Below, in pieces: positions 39,093 through 48,968 of a stretch of DNA of 56,462 nucleotides. Positions within the stretch are counted from its first letter, which is position 1; each line of letters begins with the position of its first letter. The DNA comes from Pseudomonadota bacterium (GTDB taxonomy: Bacteria; Pseudomonadota; Gammaproteobacteria; Burkholderiales; Thiobacillaceae). The notes under the pieces were generated by a model. That model had not been told where the DNA came from, did no database searches, and worked only from the letters and a program-made list of their open reading frames with translations. The stretch is taken from NCBI GenBank assembly GCA_021826065.1, contig JAKADY010000015.1, forward strand, positions 1-56,462, read 5' to 3'. The translations under genes were made by a program, and so were the position numbers.

Positions 39093-39716
39093 ATGCCTGC
39101 CGCCATGATGAAAGCCCAACTCCTGGAGATCCTCCACCGCCGTCACGCCTGCCACCGCTTCGATCCGAGCCGCAACATATCCCGTGAGGATCTGGATTTC
39201 ATCCTGGAGGCCGGCCGTCTCTCCCCCTCCTCCTTCGGTCTTGAACAATGGCGCTTCGTGGTGCTCACTGCGGACCCGGACAAGCAGGCCCTGCAGGCGG
39301 CCTGCTTCGACCAGCCGCAGGTGGGCACGGCCAGCTGCGACGTGGTGATCCTCGCCAAGCTCGCCGACCTTCACCCCGATAGCCCCTACGTCCAGCGCCT
39401 GCTGGCGCGGGAATATCCGGGCGAGCAGCTTGCTGCCGCCCTGGCCAACTATCGCGCCTTCCACGCCACCACCGACGTCGTGGCTTGGAGTGTGACGCAA
39501 TGCCACATCGCCGCCGCCAACATGATGACCGCCGCCGCGGCCATCGGCATCGACAGTTGCGCCATCGGCGGCTTCCAGGCCGATGCGGTGAGCCGGCTGC
39601 TGGCGCTGGAACCCGGCCGCTATACCGTCGCCCTGGTGCTGGCCCTGGGCTATTGCGCCGAACCCGCCGGGGAAAAGCTGCGCCTGCCACTGTCGGAGCT
39701 GGTGGAATACCGCTGA
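39093..39716 (+). CDS. NAD(P)H-dependent nitroreductase family flavoprotein
   Basis: This 207-residue protein belongs to the FMN nitroreductase fold: RRHACHRFDPSRNIS at the start holds the FMN-phosphate Arg residues, LSPSSFGLEQWRFVVL follows, and AAAAIGIDSCAIGGFQ lies near the C-terminal half. Family members reduce nitroaromatics, quinones or flavins. ATG codons at 39105 and 39108 are alternatives, as no ribosome binding site is clear for any. A perfect palindrome sits just upstream and suggests dedicated regulation. Confidence 0.88.
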   Translation: MPAAMMKAQLLEILHRRHACHRFDPSRNISREDLDFILEAGRLSPSSFGLEQWRFVVLTADPDKQALQAACFDQPQVGTASCDVVILAKLADLHPDSPYVQRLLAREYPGEQLAAALANYRAFHATTDVVAWSVTQCHIAAANMMTAAAAIGIDSCAIGGFQADAVSRLLALEPGRYTVALVLALGYCAEPAGEKLRLPLSELVEYR

Positions 39717-39735
39717 CGCCGGTCCTTTTGTCAGC

Positions 39736-40803
39736 ATGGATGCCGCGCGCAGGATCAAAGGCCGGGGCGCCGTCTCCAACCCCCAGGGTCGTTTCGAGAC
39801 CTGGGTGCGCGCGGCCGAGGACGACGGCTGGTGGCGCGAGACGGAGGAGGCAGACAGCCCCGCCACGCGCATCCACCCAGAGACGGCCGCGGGTGCCATC
39901 ACCCGCAACGACTCGCCCGACATCCCCTTCGACCGGTCGGTCAACCCCTATCAGGGCTGCGAGCACGGCTGCATCTACTGCTACGCCCGCCCCAGCCACG
40001 CCTACCGGGGACTGTCGCCCGGCCTGGACTTCGAGACGCAGATCTACGCCAAAATCAATATCGCCGAGCGTCTGCGCCAGGAACTGGCGAAACCCGGCTA
40101 CCGCCCGGCGCCGCTCTGCCTGGGTGCAAACACCGACCCTTGGCAACCGGCCGAGCGCCACCTGCGCCTCACCCGCCAGGTCCTGGAGGTCCTGGCCGAG
40201 TGTCGGCATCCCGTCACCCTGGTGACCAAGTCGGCCCTGGTCGAGCGCGACCTCGACCTGCTCAGCGCGCTGGCCCGCGACGGCCTGGTCCATGCCGCCA
40301 TCTCCCTGCCCACACTGGACCCAGACCTGGCGCGCCACATGGAGCCCCGAGCCGCCGGCCCGCAGCGGCGGCTTGCCACGCTCGAACGCCTGGCCGCCGC
40401 CGGCATCCCGGTCGCCGTCCTCGTCGCCCCGGTCATCCCGCAGCTCACCGACCGCGACCTCGAACGGGTGCTTGCGGCCGCGGCAGGGGCCGGGGCGCGC
40501 AGCGCCGGCTATGTGCTGCTGCGCCTGCCGCACGAGGTCAAGCGGCTCTTCGCCGACTGGCTCGCCGCGCACTACCCCCTGCGCGCGGCGCATGTGATGA
40601 GTCTGATCCGGCAGACACGCGACGGCCAGGACTACGACCCCACCTTCTTCACACGGCAGACGGGCAGCGGGGTCCATGCCGGGCTGATCGCCCGGCGCTT
40701 CGAGGTGGCCTGCCGGCGGCACCGGCTCGACGTGGAGCTGCCGTCGCTACGCAGCGACCTCTTCCGCCCGCCTCCACCGTCGGGCCAGCTCACCCTGTTC
40801 TGA
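39736..40803 (+). CDS. PA0069-type radical SAM protein
   Basis: This 355-residue protein has the radical SAM cluster motif in the form CEHGCIYCYARPSHAY, preceded by the conserved DIPFDRSVNPYQG segment typical of PA0069/SplB-like proteins. It binds one [4Fe-4S] cluster and cleaves SAM to a 5'-deoxyadenosyl radical. The substrate is unknown; relatives resemble spore photoproduct lyase. It follows the nitroreductase by 19 bases and precedes the VanZ gene by four. Confidence 0.92.
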   Translation: MDAARRIKGRGAVSNPQGRFETWVRAAEDDGWWRETEEADSPATRIHPETAAGAITRNDSPDIPFDRSVNPYQGCEHGCIYCYARPSHAYRGLSPGLDFETQIYAKINIAERLRQELAKPGYRPAPLCLGANTDPWQPAERHLRLTRQVLEVLAECRHPVTLVTKSALVERDLDLLSALARDGLVHAAISLPTLDPDLARHMEPRAAGPQRRLATLERLAAAGIPVAVLVAPVIPQLTDRDLERVLAAAAGAGARSAGYVLLRLPHEVKRLFADWLAAHYPLRAAHVMSLIRQTRDGQDYDPTFFTRQTGSGVHAGLIARRFEVACRRHRLDVELPSLRSDLFRPPPPSGQLTLF

Positions 40804-40807
40804 GCGC

Positions 40808-41167
40808 ATGACCGCCCGCTGGCGCACCCTCTGGACACTGACCGGCTGGGGGCTGCTCGCTCTCGTGATCGTCTTTTCGCTCATCCCCTCACCGCCCAAG
40901 GCCGATCTCCCCCTTTGGGACAAACTCAACCATCTCGCCGCCTACGGCCTGCTCATGTTCTGGTTCGCCCAGCTCACGCCGCGAAGGTTTCGGCTCGCCG
41001 CCGGGCTGCTGCTGAGCGGCCTGCTGGAACTGGCCCAGGGGCTGACCGGCTATCGCGAGGCCAGCCTGCAGGACATGGTCGCCAACGCCCTGGGGCTCGC
41101 GCTGGGGGCGGTGCTGGCCCGGCGCCTGCCGAGCCCGCTCGCCTGGCTGGAGGCACACCGGACATGA
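40808..41167 (+). CDS. VanZ family membrane protein
   Basis: This 119-residue protein has three to four helices and the VanZ layout: SLIPSPP after the first helix, DKLNHLAAYGLLMFWF, then the GYREASLQDMVANALGLALGAVL C-terminal segment with the conserved Asp/Asn. VanZ-type proteins alter sensitivity to teicoplanin in Gram-positives; the role here is unknown. The stop overlaps the next start by four bases (ATGA). Confidence 0.85.
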   Translation: MTARWRTLWTLTGWGLLALVIVFSLIPSPPKADLPLWDKLNHLAAYGLLMFWFAQLTPRRFRLAAGLLLSGLLELAQGLTGYREASLQDMVANALGLALGAVLARRLPSPLAWLEAHRT

Positions 41168-41946
41168 ATCTGCACGCCGCTGCCCGTGCCGCCCTGACCG
41201 AGGGCGAGGTCGAGGCGAAGTGTGCTGCCACCGCCCGTCTCTGGTCGGACTGGCAGGCAGGCCGCCTCGCACTCGAGGCCTGGACCGACCCGAAGCCGGT
41301 TATCGAGGCAGGGCGCCCCGCCCGCCCCGAGCTCGTGACCGCCGACCGGCTGCCGGGCCGCGAGCTCTCCCAGCCCAAAGGCCATGCCGCGCTCATCCAC
41401 GCCCTGGCCCACATCGAGTTCACCGCCATCAACCTCGCCCTGGACGCCGCCTACCGCTTCCAGGGCCTGCCCGGCGCCTTCTATGCCGATTGGCTCAAGG
41501 TGGCGGCCGAGGAGGCCCATCACTTCCGCCTGCTGCGCGACCATCTGCGCGGCCTGGGCCATGACTATGGCGACTTTCCCGCCCATGGGGGGCTGTGGGA
41601 ACTGGCCGTGAAGACCACCCACGACCCGCTCGCGCGCATGGCCCTGGTGCCGCGGCTGATGGAGGCGCGCGGCCTGGACGCCACGCCCGGCATACGCCGC
41701 AAACTCGCCGCCCATGGTGACGCGGCCGGGGCCGCCATCCTCGACATCATCCTGCGCGACGAGATCACCCATGTGGCCGCCGGCGACCGCTGGTTCCGCC
41801 ACCTGTGCGCCGAGCGTGGCCTCATGCCCGAGGCGACCTGGCGCCGCCTGGTCCTGGATTACGACGTGCCCAAACCGCGCCGCCCCTTCAACGAGGCGGC
41901 CCGGCGCGCGGCCGGCTTCAGCGCCGAGGAGCTGGCCGGCTGGTGA
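41164..41946 (+). CDS. DUF455 ferritin-like protein
   Basis: This 260-residue protein is mostly helical and carries the metal-ligand pattern of DUF455 ferritin-like proteins: HALAHIEFTAINLALD, EEAHHFRLLRDHL, and DEITHVAAGDRWF. These supply Glu and His pairs for a di-iron site. Some relatives resemble tRNA hydroxylase MiaE, but no substrate is known for this branch. The true start is the ATG at 41164, not the open frame upstream, because it overlaps the VanZ stop and begins the conserved part. Confidence 0.88.
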   Translation: MNLHAAARAALTEGEVEAKCAATARLWSDWQAGRLALEAWTDPKPVIEAGRPARPELVTADRLPGRELSQPKGHAALIHALAHIEFTAINLALDAAYRFQGLPGAFYADWLKVAAEEAHHFRLLRDHLRGLGHDYGDFPAHGGLWELAVKTTHDPLARMALVPRLMEARGLDATPGIRRKLAAHGDAAGAAILDIILRDEITHVAAGDRWFRHLCAERGLMPEATWRRLVLDYDVPKPRRPFNEAARRAAGFSAEELAGW

Positions 41947-41949
41947 GGC

Positions 41950-43377
41950 TCAATAACGCACCCGCACCCGCCAGCTGAGCTTCGCCTCGCCCTCGGCCGG
42001 CACCTTGAGCGACCAGACCGCGGTGTTGGCCGTCTCCTTACGGTGCGGCTGGCTCTCGGCCACCATCTGCCAGTCGCCGGGCATGGGCTCGACTACCTTG
42101 ACGACGATGGCTTCGCGCTTGGCGTTGCGCACGGTCAGTTCATAGGCGCTCTCGTGCACCCCGCCACGTCCACCGTAGGCGGCGATCTTCTGATAATCGG
42201 TCTGCCGCTTCTCGGCGCTCACGTCGAAGGCGTTGCCCAGCTTGAGCCGCACCTTCTCGCCGCGGGCGGTGTGGTCGATGGCGTCCTCGCCGATGAACTG
42301 GGCGCGCCCGGCCTGATCCTTCTTGTAGACGCGCACCACGCCCTTGGGCAGCGGCACGCCGAGGCCGCCGCCCTGGTTCTGGAACTCCAGAAAGACCGCC
42401 GTCTTCAGCTTGCGCCCCAGGTCACCGTAGGGGCCCTGGTAGTAGAAGTCCGCCCCCTGCAGGACGTATTCCTTCTGCACCGGCACCTGTGTGGCGCTGA
42501 GCAGGGCGACCTGCTTGGTCTGCCGATCGAGCAGTGTGGTGGGCCGCTCCAGGGTGTAGAGGTGGTACTCGAACAGGGCCTCCTGCTGCATGTCCGGCGC
42601 CGCCTCCGCGGTCATGGCGCGCATCATCATGGGCGTAGGCCGCGGCTCCGGCCGCACGCGCTGCACGTCACCCGCCACCAGTTGCAGCAGGGCGTTGGGG
42701 TAGGCCGTGCCGCTCTGGTTGGTGAGCGTCACCCAGCCGTTCAGATCGATGGCGTCCTCCCGGGCCGACAGCTCGGCTACATAGTCCGCCTTCCAGGAGA
42801 GCCCACCGGTGAGATAGGAGAGCTCGAGCTGCCGCTCCGCCGCCCCCTCGTGTCTGAGCAGCATGCTCAGCGTCGGCCGGTCGCGCAGGCTGGATGGGAC
42901 CGCATTGAAGGCCATGCGGCCGGGCACCCCGGTCTCCACCCGGTCGGCGAACTTGAGCACCACGCCGTCGTTGGCGGCCAGGACCGTGGCCTGCTCCACG
43001 GTCTCCACCCCGGTCATCGGGTGCGGCGGTCGGAAGACCCTGACCGACTCGCCCACCGACTTGGCGAGCAGGGACTGCGGCGTGAGCAGATCGAAGTCGA
43101 AGTTCTGTTCCAGCAGCCGCAGACGCCCCCCGTCCAGGCTGCGCAGCAGGGCCGTCTCCGGCTGCATGCGCGCGGAGACGTCGCGCCACGCGAGCCGGTT
43201 GTCGCCGTTGGCGAGCCGCACCCGGCGCTGGTCCTTCACCAGCGCCAGATCGTTGTTGTAGAGGGTCACCGCCAGCGCGGTCTGCTCCTGCTGGCTGCTC
43301 ACCCGCTCCTCCTGGCCCCAGGCGAAAGCCGCAAGCATCGCCAGGGCGAATAAAAGGGCCATGCGTCCCAATGTCAT
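41950..43377 (-). CDS. DUF4139 domain exported protein
   Basis: This 475-residue protein has a signal peptide ending FAWG before QEERV, and a beta-rich body typical of DUF4139 (VTLYNNDLALVKDQR at the start; LSYLTGGLSWKADYVAEL; SLKVPAEGEAKLSWRVRVRY at the end). It should be periplasmic or outer-membrane associated; function unknown. The ATG at 43377 has GGAG six bases upstream and overlaps the stop of pgl by four bases, so it is preferred to the ATG at 43389. Confidence 0.85.
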   Translation of the reverse strand: MTLGRMALLFALAMLAAFAWGQEERVSSQQEQTALAVTLYNNDLALVKDQRRVRLANGDNRLAWRDVSARMQPETALLRSLDGGRLRLLEQNFDFDLLTPQSLLAKSVGESVRVFRPPHPMTGVETVEQATVLAANDGVVLKFADRVETGVPGRMAFNAVPSSLRDRPTLSMLLRHEGAAERQLELSYLTGGLSWKADYVAELSAREDAIDLNGWVTLTNQSGTAYPNALLQLVAGDVQRVRPEPRPTPMMMRAMTAEAAPDMQQEALFEYHLYTLERPTTLLDRQTKQVALLSATQVPVQKEYVLQGADFYYQGPYGDLGRKLKTAVFLEFQNQGGGLGVPLPKGVVRVYKKDQAGRAQFIGEDAIDHTARGEKVRLKLGNAFDVSAEKRQTDYQKIAAYGGRGGVHESAYELTVRNAKREAIVVKVVEPMPGDWQMVAESQPHRKETANTAVWSLKVPAEGEAKLSWRVRVRY

Positions 43378-44063
43378 GCTTCGCTCCATGCATCTCGGTC
43401 CATCAACACATCCACCCCACCCGGCGGCCGGATCGCCGCGGCCGGCAGCCGCTCGCCCCGCCGCCAGGCCGCCACGGCCTGTCGCTTGCCCGCCCCCTGC
43501 ACCAGGAACAGCACCCTGCGCGCGCGGGCAAGCCGGCGGGCGCTGAGGCTCACGCGCTCGGGCGGCGGTTTCGGGGCATCGAACACCGGCAGGACGTCCG
43601 CCGCGTCGGCCGCCTCGCCCCAGTCGTGTCCTGGAAACAGGCTGGCGGTGTGCCCATCCTCGCCCAGCCCCAGCAGCACGAGATCGAAGGCTCCCACCCC
43701 CGCCAGCGTCTGCGCATACTGTGCGGCAGCCCGCTCGGGGCCCAGTTCGGCGGGGATCACGTGGACATTGGCGGCCGGGATCGCCACCCGGTCGAGCCAG
43801 GCCTCGCGCGCCATAAGGCTGTTGCGTTCCGGGTGGTCGGACGGCAGACAGCGCTCGTCGCCGAACCAGACCCGCCAGCGCGACCAGTCGTGGTCCTCCT
43901 GCGCCAGCGCGCGGTAGAGCGCAAGCGGCGTGCCACCGCCGGCGAGCACGATGTGAAACGCCCCGGCCCGTCCCAGGGCCTCGCGCGCCGCCGAATGCAC
44001 GCGTGCCAGCGCCCGCCGCAGCCAGTCATGGCCGTCCTCAGCCACCTCCCAGCGCGTCTGCAT
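43374..44063 (-). CDS. pgl: 6-phosphogluconolactonase
   Basis: Pgl hydrolyses 6-phosphogluconolactone, the second step of the oxidative pentose phosphate and Entner-Doudoroff routes. The 229-residue protein shows the family segments VLAGGGTPLALYRAL, WFGDERCLPSDHPERNS and the LVLLGLGEDGHTASLFPG motif with the catalytic His region. Neither zwf nor edd is in the window; the gene is coupled instead to DUF4139. It diverges from the exonuclease gene at 44131. Confidence 0.93.
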   Translation of the reverse strand: MQTRWEVAEDGHDWLRRALARVHSAAREALGRAGAFHIVLAGGGTPLALYRALAQEDHDWSRWRVWFGDERCLPSDHPERNSLMAREAWLDRVAIPAANVHVIPAELGPERAAAQYAQTLAGVGAFDLVLLGLGEDGHTASLFPGHDWGEAADAADVLPVFDAPKPPPERVSLSARRLARARRVLFLVQGAGKRQAVAAWRRGERLPAAAIRPPGGVDVLMDRDAWSEA

Positions 44064-44130
44064 GTGTCCACCCCGCTCAGGCTAGAATTCGCGGATTACG
44101 CAACCTCACCGCATTATCCCACCGATCGGC

Positions 44131-44910
44131 ATGCCCCCCACCCTCACCTTCGATATCGAGACCATCCCCGATGTGCCGGGGTTGCGCCGACTCTACAATG
44201 CCGGACCCGAGCTCTCCGACCACGATGTCGCCGAGATGGCCCTGCTGTTTCGACGCCAACAGACCGGCGGCTCGGACTTCCTGCCGCTGCACCTGCAGCG
44301 GGTGGTGGTCATCTCCTGCGCCCTGCGCGAGGGCGAGCGTTTCCGGGTGTTCTCGCTCGCCGAGCCTGACGCCGGTGAGGCCGAGATCCTCAGGCGCTTC
44401 TTCGACGGCATCGAGCGCTACACCCCACAGCTCGTCTCCTGGAACGGCGGCGGTTTCGACCTGCCGGTGCTGCACTACCGCGCCATGCTGCACGGCATCG
44501 CCGCCCCCCGCTACTGGGACCTGGGCGACGACGACCGCGACTTCAAGTGGAACAACTACATCAGCCGCTACCACACCCGCCACCTCGACCTCATGGACCT
44601 GCTCGCCCTGTACCAGCCGCGCGCCTACGTGCCGTTGGACGACTTCGCCCGACTGCTCGGCTTCCCGGGCAAGCTGGGCATGGACGGGGCCAAGGTGTGG
44701 GAGGCCTATCAGCGCGGCGAGATGGCCGCCATCCGCGACTACTGCGAGACCGACGTGGTCAACACCCACTTGGTCTTCCTGCGCTTCCAGCGCCTGCGCG
44801 GCGTGCTGACCCCCCAGCAGTACGAGGCGGAGATCGCCCTGGTGCGCGACACCCTGGCCGCCAGCGACGCGGCGCATTGGCGCGAATTCCTGACGGCCTG
44901 GCGCGCATGA
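44131..44910 (+). CDS. PolB-like DEDDy 3'-5' exonuclease
   Basis: This 259-residue protein is a stand-alone proofreading-type exonuclease. Exo I is [11 protein letters not shown] with the first Asp-Glu pair, exo II is [15 protein letters not shown], and exo III is [13 protein letters not shown] with the DEDDy tyrosine-aspartate. The HLDLMDLL segment lies between. It likely trims 3' DNA ends, though its role is not defined. It overlaps rlmD by four bases (ATGA), an arrangement common in betaproteobacteria. Confidence 0.9.
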   Translation: MPPTLTFDIETIPDVPGLRRLYNAGPELSDHDVAEMALLFRRQQTGGSDFLPLHLQRVVVISCALREGERFRVFSLAEPDAGEAEILRRFFDGIERYTPQLVSWNGGGFDLPVLHYRAMLHGIAAPRYWDLGDDDRDFKWNNYISRYHTRHLDLMDLLALYQPRAYVPLDDFARLLGFPGKLGMDGAKVWEAYQRGEMAAIRDYCETDVVNTHLVFLRFQRLRGVLTPQQYEAEIALVRDTLAASDAAHWREFLTAWRA

Positions 44911-46214
44911 CTCAACCCCTGTTGATCGAGTCCCTCGACCACGAGGGGCGTGGTGTGGCGCATCGCGACGGTAAGGCGATCTTCGTCGATGGCGCCTTGA
45001 CCGGCGAGTGGGTCGAGGCGGAAAGCTACCGGCGCAAACCCAGCTATGAACAGGCCCAGGCGAGCCGCATCCTGAAGGCCAGCCCCTACCGGGTCACGCC
45101 ACGCTGCCCATGGTTCGGCATCTGCGGCGGCTGCACCCACCAACACCTGCACGAGGCGGCCCAGGTGGCGGCTAAGCAGCGCGTGCTGGAGGACTGTCTC
45201 GCCCACATCGGCAAGGTCAGGCCCGAGGTCATGCTCTCGCCCATCCACGGGCCAACCTGGGGCTACCGGCGCAAGGCGCGCCTGTCGGTGCGTAACGTGC
45301 CGCGCAAGGGCGGCATCCTGGTGGGTTTCCACGAGCGGCGCTCGAGCTATGTGGCCGACATGTTGGGCTGCGAGGTGCTGCCGCCGCATATCGGCCGGCT
45401 GCTGCCCGAGCTGCGCCGGCTGGTGGCGAGCTTAAGCATCCGTGAGCGGCTACCGCAGATCGAGGTGGCGGTGGGCGAGGCGGTGAGCGTCCTGGTGCTG
45501 CGCCACCTGGAACCCCTCTCGCCCGCGGACGAGGCCCTGGTGCGCGCGTTCGCCGATCGGCACGGGGTGCAGATCTGGCTGCAGCCCAAGGGACCGGACA
45601 GCGCCCACCCCTTCCACCCCCTGGACGCCCCGGCGCTGGCCTACCGGCTGCCCGAGTTCGACCTCACTATGCCATTCCGGCCCACCGAATTCACCCAGGT
45701 CAACCAGGACGTCAACCGCATGCTGGTACGCCGCGCCATCAGCCTGCTCGACCCGCGACCCGGCGAGCACATCGCCGACTTTTTCTGCGGCCTGGGCAAC
45801 TTCACCCTGCCCATTGCCCGCCGCGGCGCCGAGGTCCTCGGCGTGGAGGGCGCCTTCCCGCTGGTGCAGCGGGCGCTGGACAACGCCCGCCTGAATGGCC
45901 TGGTCGAGCGCTGCCGCTTCCAGTACCTGGACCTGTTCCAGATCACGCCGCCGGTGCTCGCCGCCCTGGGGCGCTTCGACAAATGGCTGATCGACCCGCC
46001 GCGCGACGGCGCCATCGAACTGGTCAAGGCCCTGCCCGAGGCCGATGCGCCACGGCGCATCGTCTATGTCTCCTGCAACCCGGCGACCCTCGCGCGAGAC
46101 GCCGCCGTGCTGGTGCACACCCGGGGCTATCGTCTCAAGGCGGCGGGGGTGGCCAACATGTTCCCGCACACCGCCCACGTCGAGTCCATCGCCCTGTTCG
46201 AGCGGCAGAAATAG
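44907..46214 (+). CDS. rlmD: 23S rRNA (uracil-1939-C5)-methyltransferase
   Basis: RlmD methylates U1939 of 23S rRNA using SAM. The 435-residue protein has a TRAM-like N-terminal domain ([27 protein letters not shown]), an Fe-S cluster motif [14 protein letters not shown] preceded by another Cys, the SAM motif [21 protein letters not shown], and the catalytic cysteine in [12 protein letters not shown]. The ATG at 44907 overlaps the upstream stop and starts the TRAM region. Confidence 0.95.
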   Translation: MTQPLLIESLDHEGRGVAHRDGKAIFVDGALTGEWVEAESYRRKPSYEQAQASRILKASPYRVTPRCPWFGICGGCTHQHLHEAAQVAAKQRVLEDCLAHIGKVRPEVMLSPIHGPTWGYRRKARLSVRNVPRKGGILVGFHERRSSYVADMLGCEVLPPHIGRLLPELRRLVASLSIRERLPQIEVAVGEAVSVLVLRHLEPLSPADEALVRAFADRHGVQIWLQPKGPDSAHPFHPLDAPALAYRLPEFDLTMPFRPTEFTQVNQDVNRMLVRRAISLLDPRPGEHIADFFCGLGNFTLPIARRGAEVLGVEGAFPLVQRALDNARLNGLVERCRFQYLDLFQITPPVLAALGRFDKWLIDPPRDGAIELVKALPEADAPRRIVYVSCNPATLARDAAVLVHTRGYRLKAAGVANMFPHTAHVESIALFERQK

Positions 46215-46237
46215 AAAAGGCGGCCGAAGCCGCCTTT
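46215..46237. terminator. Bidirectional intrinsic terminator
   Basis: AAAA-GGCGGC-CGAA-GCCGCC-TTT is a perfect 6-bp stem with a stable GNRA-like loop flanked by A and T runs. It lies directly after the rlmD stop and 19 bases beyond the stop of the convergent Bax inhibitor gene, so it can serve both. Confidence 0.8.
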
Positions 46238-46256
46238 GCGTTGAGTGGTTACCGCC

Positions 46257-46952
46257 TCACTCGCGCTCGCCCATGAAGGCGCCCAGCAGGTGCAGCAGGC
46301 TGGTGAACAGGTTGTAGATGGAGACGTAGAGCGAGACCGTGGCCAGGACGTAGTTGGTCTCGCCGCCGTTGACGATCTCGCTCGTCTGCCAGAGGATCAG
46401 CCCGCACATCAGGAAGGCGAACATGGCCGAGACGGTCAGCGCCAGGGCGGGCATGGGATAGCCGACCAGGGCCGCCACCAGGGAGACGATGCCGGCGATG
46501 AAGGCCACCAGGATGCCGATCATCAGGAAGCTGCGCATGAAGCTGAAGTCGCGGCGGGTGACCAGCACATAGCCGGACAGCCCGGTGAAGGCGGCGCCGG
46601 TGATTCCCAGGGAGAGCATGACGATCTGTGCGCCATTGGCCAGGTTCAGATAGTGGTTGAGCACCGGCCCTAGACCAAAGCCCAGCAGGCCGGTCACGGC
46701 GAAGACCACACCGATGCCGGCGGCCGAGTTGGCGGTGCGCGGCAGGACGAACCACAGCAGGGCCAGGGCCACCAAACTGGTGATGAGGCTCACGCCGTAG
46801 GGCACGGCGATCGCCATGGAGACGCCGGCGGCGGCGGCACTGAACAGCAGCGTCATCGCCAGCAGCATGTAGGTGTTGCGCAGGACCTTGTTGGTCTGTA
46901 CCGCGGTGGCAACGGAGGTGTTGATCGACGACACGTTGTAGGTGGTTGGCAT
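46257..46952 (-). CDS. Bax inhibitor-1/YccA family membrane protein
   Basis: This 231-residue protein has seven hydrophobic helices and the family pattern, with LRNTYMLLAMTLLFSAAAAGVSMA at the start, ITGAAFTGLSGYVLVTRRDFSFM in the middle and the ETNYVLATVSLYVSIYNLFTSLL C-terminal helix. E. coli YccA modulates FtsH; others are pH-gated calcium leak channels. ATG 46952 has GAAGGA ten bases upstream; an in-frame GTG at 46970 is less likely. Confidence 0.92.
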   Translation of the reverse strand: MPTTYNVSSINTSVATAVQTNKVLRNTYMLLAMTLLFSAAAAGVSMAIAVPYGVSLITSLVALALLWFVLPRTANSAAGIGVVFAVTGLLGFGLGPVLNHYLNLANGAQIVMLSLGITGAAFTGLSGYVLVTRRDFSFMRSFLMIGILVAFIAGIVSLVAALVGYPMPALALTVSAMFAFLMCGLILWQTSEIVNGGETNYVLATVSLYVSIYNLFTSLLHLLGAFMGERE

Positions 46953-47076
46953 GACTGTCGGATCCTTCACGAGTAGTTGACAACGCCGCTAAGACTAAGC
47001 GCTCGCGAACAAAGTTTCAATCGCAATCGCCGAACCACCGCCGCCGGCATTAAAGCCTCGACCTGAAGCAGGCAGT

Positions 47077-47107
47077 TTGGGGCAAGCGCCGAGTTGTGAT
47101 TTATAAT
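47077..47107 (+). promoter_or_regulatory. Candidate sigma-70 promoter of lysC
   Basis: A perfect -10 TATAAT lies at 47102-47107, and a partial -35 TTGGGG at 47077-47082 with a 19-bp spacer. Transcription would start near 47114, about 20 bases before the lysC ATG. The stretch is AT-rich against a GC-rich background. Confidence 0.5.
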
Positions 47108-47135
47108 TTGAAGCTTTTGCAGCCCTGACATCTCC

Positions 47136-48368
47136 ATGGCACTGATCGTGCAGAAATACGGCGGCACCTCGGTGGGCTCCATCGAGCGCATCCGCAACGT
47201 GGCGGAGCGGGTCGCCAAGTTCAAGGCCCTCGGCCACCAGGTGGTGGTCGTAGTCTCGGCCATGGCCGGCGAGACCAACCGCTTGATCGAGCTGGCCAAG
47301 CAGATCCAAAAGGAACCCGACCCGCGCGAGCTCGACGTCCTGCTGTCCACCGGCGAGCAGGTCACCATCGCCCTGCTGGCCATGGCGCTCAAGGACCTGG
47401 GGCTCAAGGCGAAGAGCTACACCGGCGGCCAGGTCCGCATCCTCACCGACGACGCCCACACCAAGGCCCGCATCCTCTCCATCGACGAGGACAACATCCG
47501 GCGCGATCTCGCCAGCGGCCATGTCGTGGTGGTGGCGGGCTTCCAGGGCGTCGACGCGGCCGGCAACATCACCACCCTGGGCCGCGGCGGCTCGGACACC
47601 ACCGGTGTGGCGCTCGCCGCCGCGCTAAAGGCCGACGAGTGCCAGATCTATACCGACGTCGACGGCGTCTACACCACCGACCCGCGCATCGTCCCCGAGG
47701 CGCGCCGACTCAAGACCATCACCTTCGAGGAGATGCTGGAGATGGCCAGCCTTGGCTCCAAGGTGTTGCAGATCCGCTCGGTGGAATTCGCCGGCAAATA
47801 CAAAGTCAGGCTCCGCGTGCTCTCCAGCTTCGAGGACGAGGGCGAGGGCACGCTCATCACCTTCGAGGAAGACACCATGGAACGACCGCTGATCTCCGGC
47901 ATTGCCTTCAACCGCGAAGAGGCCAAGTTGACCGTGCTGGGCGTGCCTGACCGCCCCGGCATCGCCGCCCACATCCTGGGCCCCATCGCCGAGGCCAACA
48001 TCGATGTGGACATGATCGTCCAGAACGTCGGCCACGACGGCACCACCGACTTCTCCTTCACGGTGCACCGCAACGAATTCAAAAAGGCCATGGCGGTGCT
48101 GGAGAAGGTCAAGGACGAGATCGGCGCCCGCGCGGTGATCGGCGACGACAAGATCGCCAAGGTCTCCCTGGTCGGTGTGGGCATGCGCACCCATGCCGGC
48201 ATCGCCAGCAAGATGTTCAAGGCCCTGTCGGACGAGAACATCAACATCCAGATGATCTCCACCTCCGAGATCAAGATCTCGGTCGTGGTGGACGACAAAT
48301 ACATGGAGCTCGCCGTGCGCGCGCTGCACCAGGCCTTCGAACTCGACAAGGAGGGCGTGGCCGCCTGA
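47136..48368 (+). CDS. lysC: Aspartate kinase
   Basis: LysC phosphorylates aspartate, the first step toward lysine, threonine and methionine. The 410-residue protein has the kinase domain ([47 protein letters not shown]) and two C-terminal ACT domains ([36 protein letters not shown]), the feedback-binding module. An internal ATG at 47877 with GAGGAA six bases upstream could give a separate 163-residue ACT subunit, as in alpha2-beta2 aspartokinases. Next gene is a tRNA, 65 bases away. Confidence 0.97.
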   Translation: MALIVQKYGGTSVGSIERIRNVAERVAKFKALGHQVVVVVSAMAGETNRLIELAKQIQKEPDPRELDVLLSTGEQVTIALLAMALKDLGLKAKSYTGGQVRILTDDAHTKARILSIDEDNIRRDLASGHVVVVAGFQGVDAAGNITTLGRGGSDTTGVALAAALKADECQIYTDVDGVYTTDPRIVPEARRLKTITFEEMLEMASLGSKVLQIRSVEFAGKYKVRLRVLSSFEDEGEGTLITFEEDTMERPLISGIAFNREEAKLTVLGVPDRPGIAAHILGPIAEANIDVDMIVQNVGHDGTTDFSFTVHRNEFKKAMAVLEKVKDEIGARAVIGDDKIAKVSLVGVGMRTHAGIASKMFKALSDENINIQMISTSEIKISVVVDDKYMELAVRALHQAFELDKEGVAA

Positions 48369-48433
48369 GGCGGTCAACCACCGTTGATTGATTTCAAACC
48401 GCCGCGCGGGTAAGCTTGCGCGGCCGCAAACCC

Positions 48434-48527
48434 GGAGACGTGGCCGAGAGGTCGAAGGCACTCCCCTGCTAAGGGAGCATACGGGCCAAAACCTGTATCG
48501 AGGGTTCGAATCCCTCCGTCTCCGCCA
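48434..48527 (+). tRNA. tRNA-Ser(GCT)
   Basis: A class II tRNA of 94 bases with encoded CCA. The acceptor GGAGACG pairs with CGTCTCC; the anticodon stem CTCCC/GGGAG encloses loop CTGCTAA with anticodon GCT; the variable arm is long (CATACGGG... to TGTATCG); the T arm is GAGGGTTCGAATCCCTC. Confidence 0.97.
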
Positions 48528-48678
48528 ACCTTTGCATCCAGCCCCCCTGCCGCCGCGGGTCCGATCGCCGTCGCATTCGCCCCGCGGAGACGGAGGGTGA
48601 GAACCCTCGCCGGGTTCGGTGAGCGCGCACTGCGCGCGAACGACGTCACGGCGCCGCCGTAACGTCGACCAGCCCTTG

Positions 48679-48792
48679 TTACTTCCGGGTCTGTGCAGGC
48701 TGGGCCGGCTTTTTGGCCTTGTGCGACCGTGTCTTGCCGTAGGAACCGTTGTAGATCTTGCCGCGCCGGGTGCGCAGGTCGCCTTTACCCAT
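48679..48792 (-). CDS. Small ribosomal protein THX
   Basis: This 37-residue, highly basic peptide begins MGKGDLRTRRGKIYNGSYGK, which is the bacterial form of the THX family (first known from the Thermus 30S subunit, where it sits in the head of the subunit). AGGAGG lies six bases before the ATG at 48792. It is encoded antisense between tRNA-Ser and tRNA-Arg. The 150 bases between the tRNA-Ser end and this gene show nothing recognisable. Confidence 0.9.
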   Translation of the reverse strand: MGKGDLRTRRGKIYNGSYGKTRSHKAKKPAQPAQTRK

Positions 48793-48968
48793 GGTTTCCT
48801 CCTGTGCAAACAATGGATTGCGGAAAGTCTCCAAAACATACGACGACAACCCTTGCGTCGTCAAAGCCCGCACCCCAGTCGCTCGAAGGCGTTTGCGGCA
48901 CGCATCATGGTGTCACCTCTCGCTTGCGTGCGGCGGCGCGACTTGGGTAGAATGTTAGCTTTCTCAGC

